Below the pieces are notes generated by a model. It made no database searches. It had not been told where the DNA came from and saw only the letters and a program-made list of their open reading frames with translations. Shown one piece after another: positions 1 to 7,041 of a stretch of 64,000 nucleotides of DNA. The stretch is from AE-B3B sp964543295 (lineage in GTDB: Bacteria > Aerophobota > Aerophobia > Aerophobales > AE-B3A), in NCBI GenBank assembly GCA_964543295.1, contig CAZIXA010000006.1:1-64000 (forward strand). The letters run 5' to 3'. The position numbers and the translations under genes are program-made. Within the stretch, counting starts at the first letter, position 1; every line of letters starts with the position of its first letter.

Positions 1-58
1 GGGGGAATTCCGAAGGAATCGGCGAAGCCCTATTTCCCCCCTCGAGTATCTTGAATCA
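1..58 (+). repeat. 58-base structured leader, copy 1
   Basis: This 58-base block recurs at 638-695 with one mismatch (C23 here, T660 there). It can fold as a three-way junction: an outer GGGGGAA/UUUCCCCC stem enclosing a UUCC-GAA-GGAA hairpin and a GGC-GAA-GCC hairpin. The single difference changes a C-G pair to a U-G pair, so pairing survives. It ends 20 bases before the ferritin-like start codon. The window begins inside or right at the element, so its true 5' end is unknown. It may be a cis-regulatory RNA or a mobile repeat; I match it to no named riboswitch class. Confidence 0.7.
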
Positions 59-78
59 ATTAAATAAGGAGGGTAAAG

Positions 79-564
79 ATGGGAACGAAGGGAAAAGAAA
101 TCATTGGTTTAGACGTAGAGGAGCTCTTAGAGCAACTCAATAGAGCACTGGCAGATGAGTGGCTTGCCTATTACCAGTACTGGATAGGAGCGAAAGTCGT
201 TACAGGACCCATGCGGCAAGCTGCAGTTGCCGAGCTTGAAGAACATGCAGCCGACGAGCTCAAGCATGCGGGAATGCTGGTATATAGAATACTGCACCTT
301 GGAGGAACACCCATTCTTAAGCCGCAGGATTGGTATAAATCGACCAACTGTGGTTACGAGGCCCCAGAAGATCCATCGGTTAGAGCGGTAGTTGAACAGA
401 ACATAAAGGGTGAGCAGTGTGCTATTGATGTCTATAATAAATTACTTGATTTTACCAGGGATAAAGACGCAATCAGCTATCAAATGATAGTAGAGATTCT
501 TGGGGATGAAGTGGAGCATGAAGACGACCTTCAGACACTGATGGGAGATATTGAGAAGGAATAA
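79..564 (+). CDS. Dps-like ferritin (DPSL/thioferritin type)
   Basis: A 161-residue four-helix ferritin-like protein, predicted to oxidise and store iron in the cytoplasm using peroxide or oxygen. Visible ferroxidase-type ligands are E27, E60-x-x-H63, E112 and E144-x-x-H147. C91 and C114 match the cysteine pair that sets the Dps-like (DPSL) group of archaea and anaerobes apart from true bacterioferritins. The ATG follows AGGAGGG with good spacing. It lies 20 bases after a structured leader that is repeated before the next gene, superoxide reductase, which suggests shared control in oxidative stress. The family assignment is firm; the exact subgroup is inferred from the cysteines. Confidence 0.87.
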   Translation: MGTKGKEIIGLDVEELLEQLNRALADEWLAYYQYWIGAKVVTGPMRQAAVAELEEHAADELKHAGMLVYRILHLGGTPILKPQDWYKSTNCGYEAPEDPSVRAVVEQNIKGEQCAIDVYNKLLDFTRDKDAISYQMIVEILGDEVEHEDDLQTLMGDIEKE

Positions 565-636
565 ATTCGGATATTACACTGACCCAGAAACTATAGGTTT
601 ATTGTGTGAGGTATGGAAAATAGTAGAGGTTGTGTA

Positions 637-695
637 GGGGGGAATTCCGAAGGAATCGGTGAAGCCCTATTTCCCCCCTCGAGTATCTTGAATCA
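637..695 (+). repeat. 58-base structured leader, copy 2
   Basis: Second copy of the leader at 1-58, with six leading Gs and one C-to-T change that keeps a G-U pair in the GGY-GAA-GCC hairpin. Identity stops abruptly after AATCA. Here it sits 71 bases before the superoxide reductase ATG and 72 bases after the ferritin stop. Its recurrence before two oxygen-defence genes argues for a shared regulatory RNA or protein-binding site rather than chance. Confidence 0.75.
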
Positions 696-766
696 TAATA
701 AGTCAGTTTCAGTAATGGCAAAAGACTCAGCGAATCAACATAAGACTCTAGAAGGAGGTATGTAAA

Positions 767-1159
767 ATGGCAGAGTTTAAAGACCTGTTTCAGAGTGCAG
801 ATTGGAAGAAGGAGAAGCACGTTCCAGTAATAGAAGCACCTGATAGGGTAAAGAAAGGAGAAGTCTTTAAAATTACGGTAAGTGTGGGTAAGGAAATTTC
901 TCACCCTAACACAACTCAACATCATATTCGCTGGATTAAAGTCTTTTTTCATCCCCGGGGAGAGAAGTTTCCCTATCAAGTCGGCACAGTTGAGTTCATC
1001 GCTCATGGTGAATCAATCCAGGGTCCGGATACAAGTACTGTCTATACCCACCCCCAGGGCACCTTGAGTTTCAAGACTGATAAACCAGGAACAGTATTTG
1101 CCTCCTCTTACTGCAATATTCACGGATTATGGCAGAACTCTCAGGAGATAGAGATCTGA
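767..1159 (+). CDS. Superoxide reductase, one-iron type (neelaredoxin)
   Basis: A 130-residue 1Fe-superoxide reductase, which reduces superoxide to peroxide without releasing oxygen, usually fed by rubredoxin. The catalytic iron ligands are all present: E16-K-H18, H46, H52 (six apart, as in the Pyrococcus enzyme) and C116-x-x-H119 near the C terminus. The N-terminal desulforedoxin domain of 2Fe enzymes is absent. The ATG follows an AGGAGG site. The gene is downstream of the Dps-like ferritin, and both carry the same 58-base leader. No rubredoxin gene is adjacent. Confidence 0.95.
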   Translation: MAEFKDLFQSADWKKEKHVPVIEAPDRVKKGEVFKITVSVGKEISHPNTTQHHIRWIKVFFHPRGEKFPYQVGTVEFIAHGESIQGPDTSTVYTHPQGTLSFKTDKPGTVFASSYCNIHGLWQNSQEIEI

Positions 1160-1279
1160 GTATTCTGGAGGATGTGTTTCTGGCATCTGCTCATTTTGAG
1201 CAAATTGAGCAGCCTGAGTAAAGGGTAAGAAACGTTGAGGAGGTTTTTTTCTTGCCCAAAAACTTGCGGGAGAGAGCCT

Positions 1280-2101
1280 TTGGAATACCGGGTGCTTATT
1301 GCCTTTTTGTTAACCTTGTTTGCAGGGCTTTCAACCGGTGTTGGTAGCTGTATAGCATTTTTTGCCAAGAAATCCAAAACAGGTTTCCTTTCACTGGGTC
1401 TGGGATTCTCAGCAGGGGTAATGGTTTACATCTCCTTCGTTGAAATACTGAGAAAATCAAAGGAATCAATAGCAGTGCTGTCAGGCCTAAAGCCTGCGAG
1501 TTGGATTGCTGTGGGAAGTTTCTTTTTAGGAATTCTCATTACCGCCTTGATCGATAAGGCCATTCCTGAATATGAGAATCCCCATGAAGTGAGGTCAGAT
1601 CGCGATTTAGGTCTATTGAAGAGTAAGGATCCTCCCTCTGATGTATCCTCTCCTACACTTATGAGGACAGGGATTTTTACGGCTCTGGCCATCGCTATCC
1701 ACAATTTCCCTGAAGGGCTGATAACCTTCTTGGGGGCCCTGGTTGATCCTGTTTTTGGAATTTCTATCGCCATAGCCGTGGCCATTCATAACATTCCTGA
1801 GGGAATATCTGTTTCAGTTCCCATCTTCTATGCCACCAATAATCGAAGGAAGGCTTTCACCTACTCTTTCCTATCAGGACTGGCAGAACCTGTAGGAGCC
1901 GTGGCCGGTTACTTCATTTTGAGACCATTTCTCAATGATCTAGTAATTGGTGTGTTATTCGGGGTGGTAGCAGGGATCATGGTCTTCATCTCTTTTGATG
2001 AGCTTTTGCCAACCGCCAGAGAATATGGAAAAGGCCATACCGCTATCTTAGGGCTGGTCCTGGGAATGGCCATAATGGCATTGAGTCTGTTGTTGTTCTA
2101 A
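1280..2101 (+). CDS. zupT: ZIP-family metal transporter, ZupT-like
   Basis: Integral membrane divalent-cation (zinc/iron) importer of the ZIP family with about eight helices. The two signature metal-binding helices carry HNFPEG and HNIPEG, and a histidine/acid-poor cytoplasmic loop separates the early and late helices. I chose the TTG at 1280 (preceded by GGGAGAG), giving an N terminus that runs straight into the first helix as in ZupT. An in-frame TTG at 1235 would add an uncharacteristic cysteine-rich stretch. The gene follows superoxide reductase by about 120 bases and may supply iron for the neighbouring iron proteins, which is an inference. Confidence 0.9.
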   Translation: MEYRVLIAFLLTLFAGLSTGVGSCIAFFAKKSKTGFLSLGLGFSAGVMVYISFVEILRKSKESIAVLSGLKPASWIAVGSFFLGILITALIDKAIPEYENPHEVRSDRDLGLLKSKDPPSDVSSPTLMRTGIFTALAIAIHNFPEGLITFLGALVDPVFGISIAIAVAIHNIPEGISVSVPIFYATNNRRKAFTYSFLSGLAEPVGAVAGYFILRPFLNDLVIGVLFGVVAGIMVFISFDELLPTAREYGKGHTAILGLVLGMAIMALSLLLF

Positions 2102-2132
2102 TAGAGCTTCGCATCGGAAAAAGGCTTTAAAT

Positions 2133-3857
2133 TTGACATTGAATAAAGATTCTCTTTCAATTGTTTTAGCTGGTGAGGCCGGACAGGGGATTCAAACCGT
2201 GGAGTATATCCTCACCCGCGTTTTGAAACTCTCTGGCTACAATGTTTTCGCCAGCAAGGAATATATGTCCCGTATTCGAGGGGGAACGAATTCCACCGAG
2301 ATACGCATATCATCAAGGAGGGTATCTTCTTTCCTTGATAGAATTGATATTCTCATTCCTCTCAGCAAGGGTGCTCTAGAGCATGTCAAAAAAAGAGTCT
2401 CTACTGAAACGATTATACTGGGAGAAAGAGAGATTATCGGAAATAAGTTTGATTCCCATGGATTTGAAGTGATAGATATACCTTTTTCTGAGATAGCATC
2501 CGAGGTTGGAAGTAGAATTTATTCAAATACAGTGGCGGTAGGAGTAGTTTCAGGAATTTTTAAGGTTGAAATGGAGATTCTAAGAAATTTTCTAAAAAAT
2601 TTCTTTTCTACTAAAGGAGAGGATATTATAAGGAAAAATATTGAAGCCTTAGAGAAAGGATACGAGATTAGCAGGGATTTATTAAGTTCTGCAAAAATCG
2701 AGGTTGAGATTCAAAAGAACCGGCAGATAAAAGATGAAATTCTTTTAAATGGTACCGAGGCAGTGGCTTTAGGTGCCATAGCTGGAGGTTGCAATTTTAT
2801 CTCCTTTTATCCTATGTCTCCTTCAACCGGGGTGTCGGTTTTTTGCGCGCAGCATTCTCAAGATTTTGACATAGTGGTTGAACAGGCAGAGGATGAAATT
2901 AGTGCCATGAATATGGTAATTGCAGCCTGGTACGGGGGTGCACGAGCAATGGCTTCTACCTCTGGAGGAGGTTTTGCTCTTATGGAAGAGGGATTAAGTC
3001 TTGCGGGTATGTTGGAGGTGCCGGTTGTTATTCATCTTGGTCAAAGACCAGGGCCCGCAACAGGACTTCCCACTAGGACAGAACAGGCTGACCTTGAGCT
3101 AGCTCTTTATGCGGGTCATGGAGAGTTTCCCAGGATTATCTTTGCCCCAGGCGGGATTGAGGATGTCTTTTACCTCACCCAGAGAGCTTTTAATCTTGCC
3201 GATAAATATCAGGTTCCGGTATTCGTGCTCACCGATCAGTACCTGCTTGATTCTTACTATAACATACCTTCTCTTGATGTATCAAATATAAAAATAGAAA
3301 AATGTATGGTTAAAACCCATAAAGACTACAAAAGATACAAGCTTACTCAGGAGGGAGTATCTCCTCGAGGTATCCCTGGATTTGGAGAAGGTCTTGTGGT
3401 AGTAGATAGTGATGAGCATGATGAGGAAGGGCATATTACCGAGGACTTTGAGGTAAGAACAAAAATGGTTGATAAAAGACTTAAAAAACTGGATTTAATG
3501 AAAAACGAGGTAATTCCCCCCGAACTTATAGGGGATAAAAATTACCGGAGCCTGATAATAGGATGGGGTTCAACCTACGGGGTAGTCAAAGAAGCACTGG
3601 AAGAGATAGGAAAGGATTACATTTCCTTTCTTCATTTCAAACAGGTTTATCCACTGCATTCTCAAACCTTAGAATACCTCAAAAAAGCAGAAAAGCGTGT
3701 GGTGATTGAAAATAATGCTACTTCGCAATTGGGCAAGTTGATAAAGCTTTATACCGGTATTGAGGTAAAAAAAAAGATTCTCAAATACAATGGTCTGCCT
3801 TTTTCTGTAGAAGAAGTGGTAGAGAGTTTGAAAAAGATATTGGATGAGGGGGTATAA
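2133..3857 (+). CDS. korA: 2-oxoacid:ferredoxin oxidoreductase, fused gamma-alpha subunit
   Basis: A 574-residue subunit of a ferredoxin-dependent 2-oxoacid (2-oxoglutarate or pyruvate-like) oxidoreductase. The N-terminal gamma domain (about 1-190) has the GEAGQGIQ and SRIRGGTN motifs. The alpha domain (about 200-574) has the YPMSPST stretch, the EDEISA segment and TGLPTRTEQ, typical of KorA-type alpha subunits. The start is a TTG. The beta subunit begins three bases after its stop, so the two form the complete enzyme except for any delta ferredoxin, which is not encoded here. The substrate cannot be fixed from sequence; 2-oxoglutarate is the usual guess for this fused type. Confidence 0.93.
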   Translation: MTLNKDSLSIVLAGEAGQGIQTVEYILTRVLKLSGYNVFASKEYMSRIRGGTNSTEIRISSRRVSSFLDRIDILIPLSKGALEHVKKRVSTETIILGEREIIGNKFDSHGFEVIDIPFSEIASEVGSRIYSNTVAVGVVSGIFKVEMEILRNFLKNFFSTKGEDIIRKNIEALEKGYEISRDLLSSAKIEVEIQKNRQIKDEILLNGTEAVALGAIAGGCNFISFYPMSPSTGVSVFCAQHSQDFDIVVEQAEDEISAMNMVIAAWYGGARAMASTSGGGFALMEEGLSLAGMLEVPVVIHLGQRPGPATGLPTRTEQADLELALYAGHGEFPRIIFAPGGIEDVFYLTQRAFNLADKYQVPVFVLTDQYLLDSYYNIPSLDVSNIKIEKCMVKTHKDYKRYKLTQEGVSPRGIPGFGEGLVVVDSDEHDEEGHITEDFEVRTKMVDKRLKKLDLMKNEVIPPELIGDKNYRSLIIGWGSTYGVVKEALEEIGKDYISFLHFKQVYPLHSQTLEYLKKAEKRVVIENNATSQLGKLIKLYTGIEVKKKILKYNGLPFSVEEVVESLKKILDEGV

Positions 3858-3860
3858 TTT

Positions 3861-4727
3861 ATGGACGCCAAAGTATTTGATATGCACGATATTGATATAG
3901 CTTGGTGTCCCGGATGCGGTAACTTTAGTATTCTTAATGTGTTAAAACAAGCCCTATCTGAGCTTAAGATAAAACCGGAAAGACTGGTAATTGTTTCAGG
4001 AATAGGACAGGCAGCAAAAACTCCTCATTATCTGAAAACTCACGTATTTAATGGGCTGCACGGAAGGTCTCTCCCAGCAGCAACTACTATAAAGCTTGCC
4101 AATCCGGGACTTACTGTGATAGCTGAAAGCGGTGATGGATGCATGTATGGTGAAGGTGCAAATCATCTCCTCCATGCAATTCGTAGAAATCCTGATATAA
4201 CAAACATCATTCACAATAATATGGTCTATGGGTTGACCAAGGGGCAGGCTTCACCTACCAGCGGGGAGGGTTTTAAAACCCCGGTTCAGGTGAGAGGTGT
4301 GTTTCTTGAGTCATTTAACCCGCTAGCGGTAGCAGTTGCCCTGGATGCCTCTTTTGTTGCCAGAGCATTTGCCGGCGATGCGGACAAGACAAAAGAAACA
4401 CTGAAAAAAGCTATCATACACAAAGGCTTTGCACTGGTAGATATCTTTCAGCCCTGTGTTACCTATAATAGAGTCAATACATATAAATGGTTCAAAGAAA
4501 AGACCTACTATCTTGACGATTCATACGATCCTTGCAATAGGCAGGAGGCATTCAAAAGGGCAACAGAGAAAGACCGGCTCCCCCTGGGGATTTTGTATGT
4601 GAATTCCTGTAAATCGACCTTCGAAGAAAATATAAGTATTTATCAAAGAAGCACCGATCCCCTGTATAAGAGGGAGCCGGATATAGGAAAATTACACGAT
4701 TTAATTGATTCAAAAAGAAGAATCTGA
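3861..4727 (+). CDS. korB: 2-oxoacid:ferredoxin oxidoreductase, beta (TPP) subunit
   Basis: A 288-residue thiamine-diphosphate-binding beta subunit. Visible features are C16-P-G-C19 and a later cysteine in QPCVTYN, expected ligands of the [4Fe-4S] cluster, and the GDGCMYGEG to NNMVYGLTKGQ segment that binds thiamine diphosphate and magnesium. It is translationally tight behind the alpha subunit. The enzyme decarboxylates a 2-oxoacid to acyl-CoA and passes electrons to ferredoxin in the cytoplasm. Length and motifs are normal for KorB. Confidence 0.94.
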   Translation: MDAKVFDMHDIDIAWCPGCGNFSILNVLKQALSELKIKPERLVIVSGIGQAAKTPHYLKTHVFNGLHGRSLPAATTIKLANPGLTVIAESGDGCMYGEGANHLLHAIRRNPDITNIIHNNMVYGLTKGQASPTSGEGFKTPVQVRGVFLESFNPLAVAVALDASFVARAFAGDADKTKETLKKAIIHKGFALVDIFQPCVTYNRVNTYKWFKEKTYYLDDSYDPCNRQEAFKRATEKDRLPLGILYVNSCKSTFEENISIYQRSTDPLYKREPDIGKLHDLIDSKRRI

Positions 4728-4750
4728 AAGGGAAAAGGAAAAGTGACGTA

Positions 4751-5203
4751 TTGGCTAGGAGTGAAATAGTGGTTCAGACAGAGTGCAACATTCATGGTTC
4801 CTTAAAGAAGAAAATGATCTTACCATGTGGAGAGGAAAAGGTAGATGAAACCCTGGAAGAAGTGAGGTCTGATGATTATGATATTCTTGTTCTTCCAGGC
4901 GGAAGGGCACCTGAAACTATAAGAAAAGATAAGAAGGCTGTTGAGATTGCCAGAGATTTTCGTCAGAAAAATAGACCAGTCTCAGCTATATGTCACGGTC
5001 CACAGCTCCTCATAACAGCAGGTCTGGTAAAAGGCAAACATGCAACCTGTTATAAGTCAGTGGCTAAGGAGATGAAAGATGCTGGTGCCCTTTATGAAGA
5101 CAAGGAAGTCGTTGTTGATGGGAATCTTGTTACTTCCCGACAGCCGTCCGACCTTCCTCTATTTTTAAAAGAGACAATGAGGATGCTTGAAAGAACGGTG
5201 TAA
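4751..5203 (+). CDS. DJ-1/PfpI-family protein, N-terminally truncated
   Basis: Matches the C-terminal five-sixths of PfpI-type proteins (about 166-180 residues). The nucleophile elbow AICHGP (C81-H82) and the VLPGGRAPE strand are present. The first strand and the FEDxE segment that supplies the catalytic glutamate are missing: the reading frame upstream overlaps the end of korB. The start is an unconvincing TTG without a strong ribosome site. I read this as a gene that lost its 5' end, probably non-functional as a classical PfpI enzyme. Whether it is still translated cannot be told from sequence. Confidence 0.6.
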   Translation: MARSEIVVQTECNIHGSLKKKMILPCGEEKVDETLEEVRSDDYDILVLPGGRAPETIRKDKKAVEIARDFRQKNRPVSAICHGPQLLITAGLVKGKHATCYKSVAKEMKDAGALYEDKEVVVDGNLVTSRQPSDLPLFLKETMRMLERTV

Positions 5204-5250
5204 AATCTATGCGATAAATGACCTCTTAAAGTAACCCCCCAGGTCGAATG

Positions 5251-5279
5251 TTGGTTGTGTCAAGATTAGTGTGTAGGAT
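5251..5279 (+). promoter_or_regulatory. Putative promoter for the riboswitch transcript
   Basis: TTGGTT (5251-5256), a 17-base spacer and TAGGAT (5274-5279) lie just before the c-di-GMP riboswitch. The site is recognised by pattern only. Confidence 0.4.
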
Positions 5280-5304
5280 ATTCTGAGTTAATTCAACAAA
5301 TCCG

Positions 5305-5390
5305 TTAAGAACCGAAAAGGCACACTATTCGAAAGAATGGGTTGCAAAGGTACAGATCCTCATAAAAAGATGGCCGGCCTACCGAAGTTT
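5305..5390 (+). ncRNA. Cyclic di-GMP-I (GEMM-I) riboswitch
   Basis: The region carries hallmarks of the GEMM-I aptamer: a stem capped by a GAAA tetraloop (CTATTC-GAAA-GAATGG), the joining segment with GCAAAG, and the closing GGCCGG...TACC arm that pairs with GGTA. A perfect intrinsic terminator follows at 5399, so ligand binding probably controls read-through. The downstream genes encode a diguanylate cyclase and an HD-GYP-like protein, exactly the expected regulon. Boundaries are approximate. Confidence 0.85.
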
Positions 5391-5398
5391 TTTAAAGC

Positions 5399-5433
5399 AA
5401 AGCCCGTTCTTTTGAATGGGCTTTTTCATTTTT
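5399..5433 (+). terminator. Intrinsic terminator, riboswitch expression platform
   Basis: An 11-base-pair stem (AAAGCCCGTTC / GAATGGGCTTT, one G-U pair), a TTTT loop and a following T-rich tract lie between the aptamer and the first ribosome-binding site. The position fits a transcriptional on/off switch. Confidence 0.85.
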
Positions 5434-5442
5434 AGGAGGTAA

Positions 5443-5601
5443 ACAACGAAAGATGAACGTAAGATAAAAGATGAGCTTATAAATGAATTAGCAAGGGGAC
5501 GTCAACGAGTTACTGAATCGGAAGCATCAAAAATCCAGCAGGAGGATGCACAGAAGGCGTTTTTAGAGGCAAATGCACAACTACGAGGGTTTCGGCAAGC
5601 T
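5443..5601 (+). other. Open coding extension lacking a standard start codon
   Basis: The frame of the GGDEF gene stays open from 5443, right after a perfect AGGAGG (5434-5439), and encodes a charged, coiled-coil-like segment of about 53 residues that resembles normal N termini of such sensor proteins (T-K-D-E-R-K..., then ELI/EL heptads). No ATG, GTG or TTG occurs in frame. ACG at 5446 has ideal six-base spacing. Either ACG is the start, or an ATG was lost and translation falls back to 5602. Confidence 0.55.
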
Positions 5602-7041
5602 ATGGAAGGCATTCATACTACTTTGGATTTAGAAAGGGTATTTAAACAAGTAACCGAAGGAATTGTCTATTCTATGGGATATACCACTGCTTTTGTCATA
5701 GCGCTGAGCGACGACAAAAAGTTTTTTGAAATTAAGAGTCTTTCCACGAAAAAAAAGCTTTTGCTTCAGATAGATAAAATATTGGGGTTTCCACTCATGA
5801 ATTTCTCATGTCCGGCAAATTCTAAATTAAGCACCGCTGTAAGATCAGCAATGAGGGGTAAAGTAGTGGTTGCCAGGACCCTGGCGGAAATTTTGTATCC
5901 CTTGATCAGCAAAAAAGTGTGCTCAGCTCTTCAAAAAATTGGAGGAACAAAGAATTACATTTTGGTGCCGCTAAAGGTTGAAAAAAGGACAATTGGAGGG
6001 CTGTTTATCACAAGCCCTCGTAAAGAGGTTTCCAAAGAAGAATTAAGGATGGTTGAACTTTTTGCCCGCACCGCCTCCCATGCCATTAACAACGCTGACC
6101 TACATTTGCAAGTCAAGCGGGCCAAGGAGGAGATTGAAAAGGAGCACAATCTGTTACAAATGCTCATAGACAATATTCCCGATATCATCTACTTTAAAGA
6201 CAAAAAGAACCGATTCATCAGAGTCAACAAAGCAAAAGCTGAGTATTCAGAAACTACTCCTGAGAAGATGATTGGAAAAACTGACTTTGACTTCTACCCC
6301 GAAAAAGAAGCTAAAAAGTGTTTTGCTGATGATAATCAGGTAATGGAATCTAATGTACCTCTCATTGATAGAATAGAGAAAATTACCTTTTCAGATAAGA
6401 GGGAAAGTTGGCTTTCTACTACAAAGATACCTCGATATAATGAGAAGGGTGACGTAATAGGCACCATGGGTATATCCCGGGATATCACCAGGCGCAAGAG
6501 GGCAGAGGAGGGGCTTGCCTATATAGCTACCCACGATACCCTAACCGGCCTTCCCAACAGGGCTCTGTTCAATGACCGCCTCGGTATGGCGATAACCCGC
6601 GCGCAACGTGAAGGGAAAAAAGTGGCAGTGATGATGCTTGATCTGGATTGGTTCAAGAGGATCAATGACTCACTGGGGCACAAGGTAGGAGATGGGCTTC
6701 TGCAAGCTGTTGGCAGTCGGCTAAAAGATATTTTGCGCAAAACTGATACTGCTGCCCGCCTGGGAGGGGATGAGTTCTTGCTGCTTTTGCCAGAGATTAC
6801 TCGGGTAGAGGATACGACCAAGATTGCCCAAAAGGTTCTGAGGACCTTTCAAAAACCTTTTGCAGTTGGCCAGGAGGAACTTAACATCACCACCAGCATG
6901 GGGATTGCTGTTTATCCTGAGCATACAGAAGATGCAGAGACCTTAATAAGGTATGCTGATGTTGCCATGTACCAAGTTAAAAAGTCTGGCCGGAACAGTT
7001 ACCGGTTCTACGGTTTTGGAGGCAAAGAGAATGAAAGATAA
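5602..7041 (+). CDS. GAF-PAS-GGDEF diguanylate cyclase
   Basis: Predicted soluble sensor that makes cyclic di-GMP from two GTP. Domains in order: GAF (about 1-165), a short linker helix, PAS (about 185-300) and GGDEF (about 310-475). The active-site GGDEF is intact at 388-392, and an inhibitory-site RxxD (RKTD) lies five residues upstream, so product inhibition is likely. No transmembrane segment is visible. It is the first gene after a c-di-GMP riboswitch, implying feedback on its own message. 5602 is the first ordinary ATG, but the frame continues upstream to the ribosome site (see 5443-5601), so the native protein is probably longer. Confidence 0.9.
   Translation: MEGIHTTLDLERVFKQVTEGIVYSMGYTTAFVIALSDDKKFFEIKSLSTKKKLLLQIDKILGFPLMNFSCPANSKLSTAVRSAMRGKVVVARTLAEILYPLISKKVCSALQKIGGTKNYILVPLKVEKRTIGGLFITSPRKEVSKEELRMVELFARTASHAINNADLHLQVKRAKEEIEKEHNLLQMLIDNIPDIIYFKDKKNRFIRVNKAKAEYSETTPEKMIGKTDFDFYPEKEAKKCFADDNQVMESNVPLIDRIEKITFSDKRESWLSTTKIPRYNEKGDVIGTMGISRDITRRKRAEEGLAYIATHDTLTGLPNRALFNDRLGMAITRAQREGKKVAVMMLDLDWFKRINDSLGHKVGDGLLQAVGSRLKDILRKTDTAARLGGDEFLLLLPEITRVEDTTKIAQKVLRTFQKPFAVGQEELNITTSMGIAVYPEHTEDAETLIRYADVAMYQVKKSGRNSYRFYGFGGKENER

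Noticed and set aside
599..1006. 135-codon open frame on the minus strand over the leader and superoxide reductase
   Set aside because: It lies antisense to a well-identified gene, has no recognisable motif and no ribosome site.
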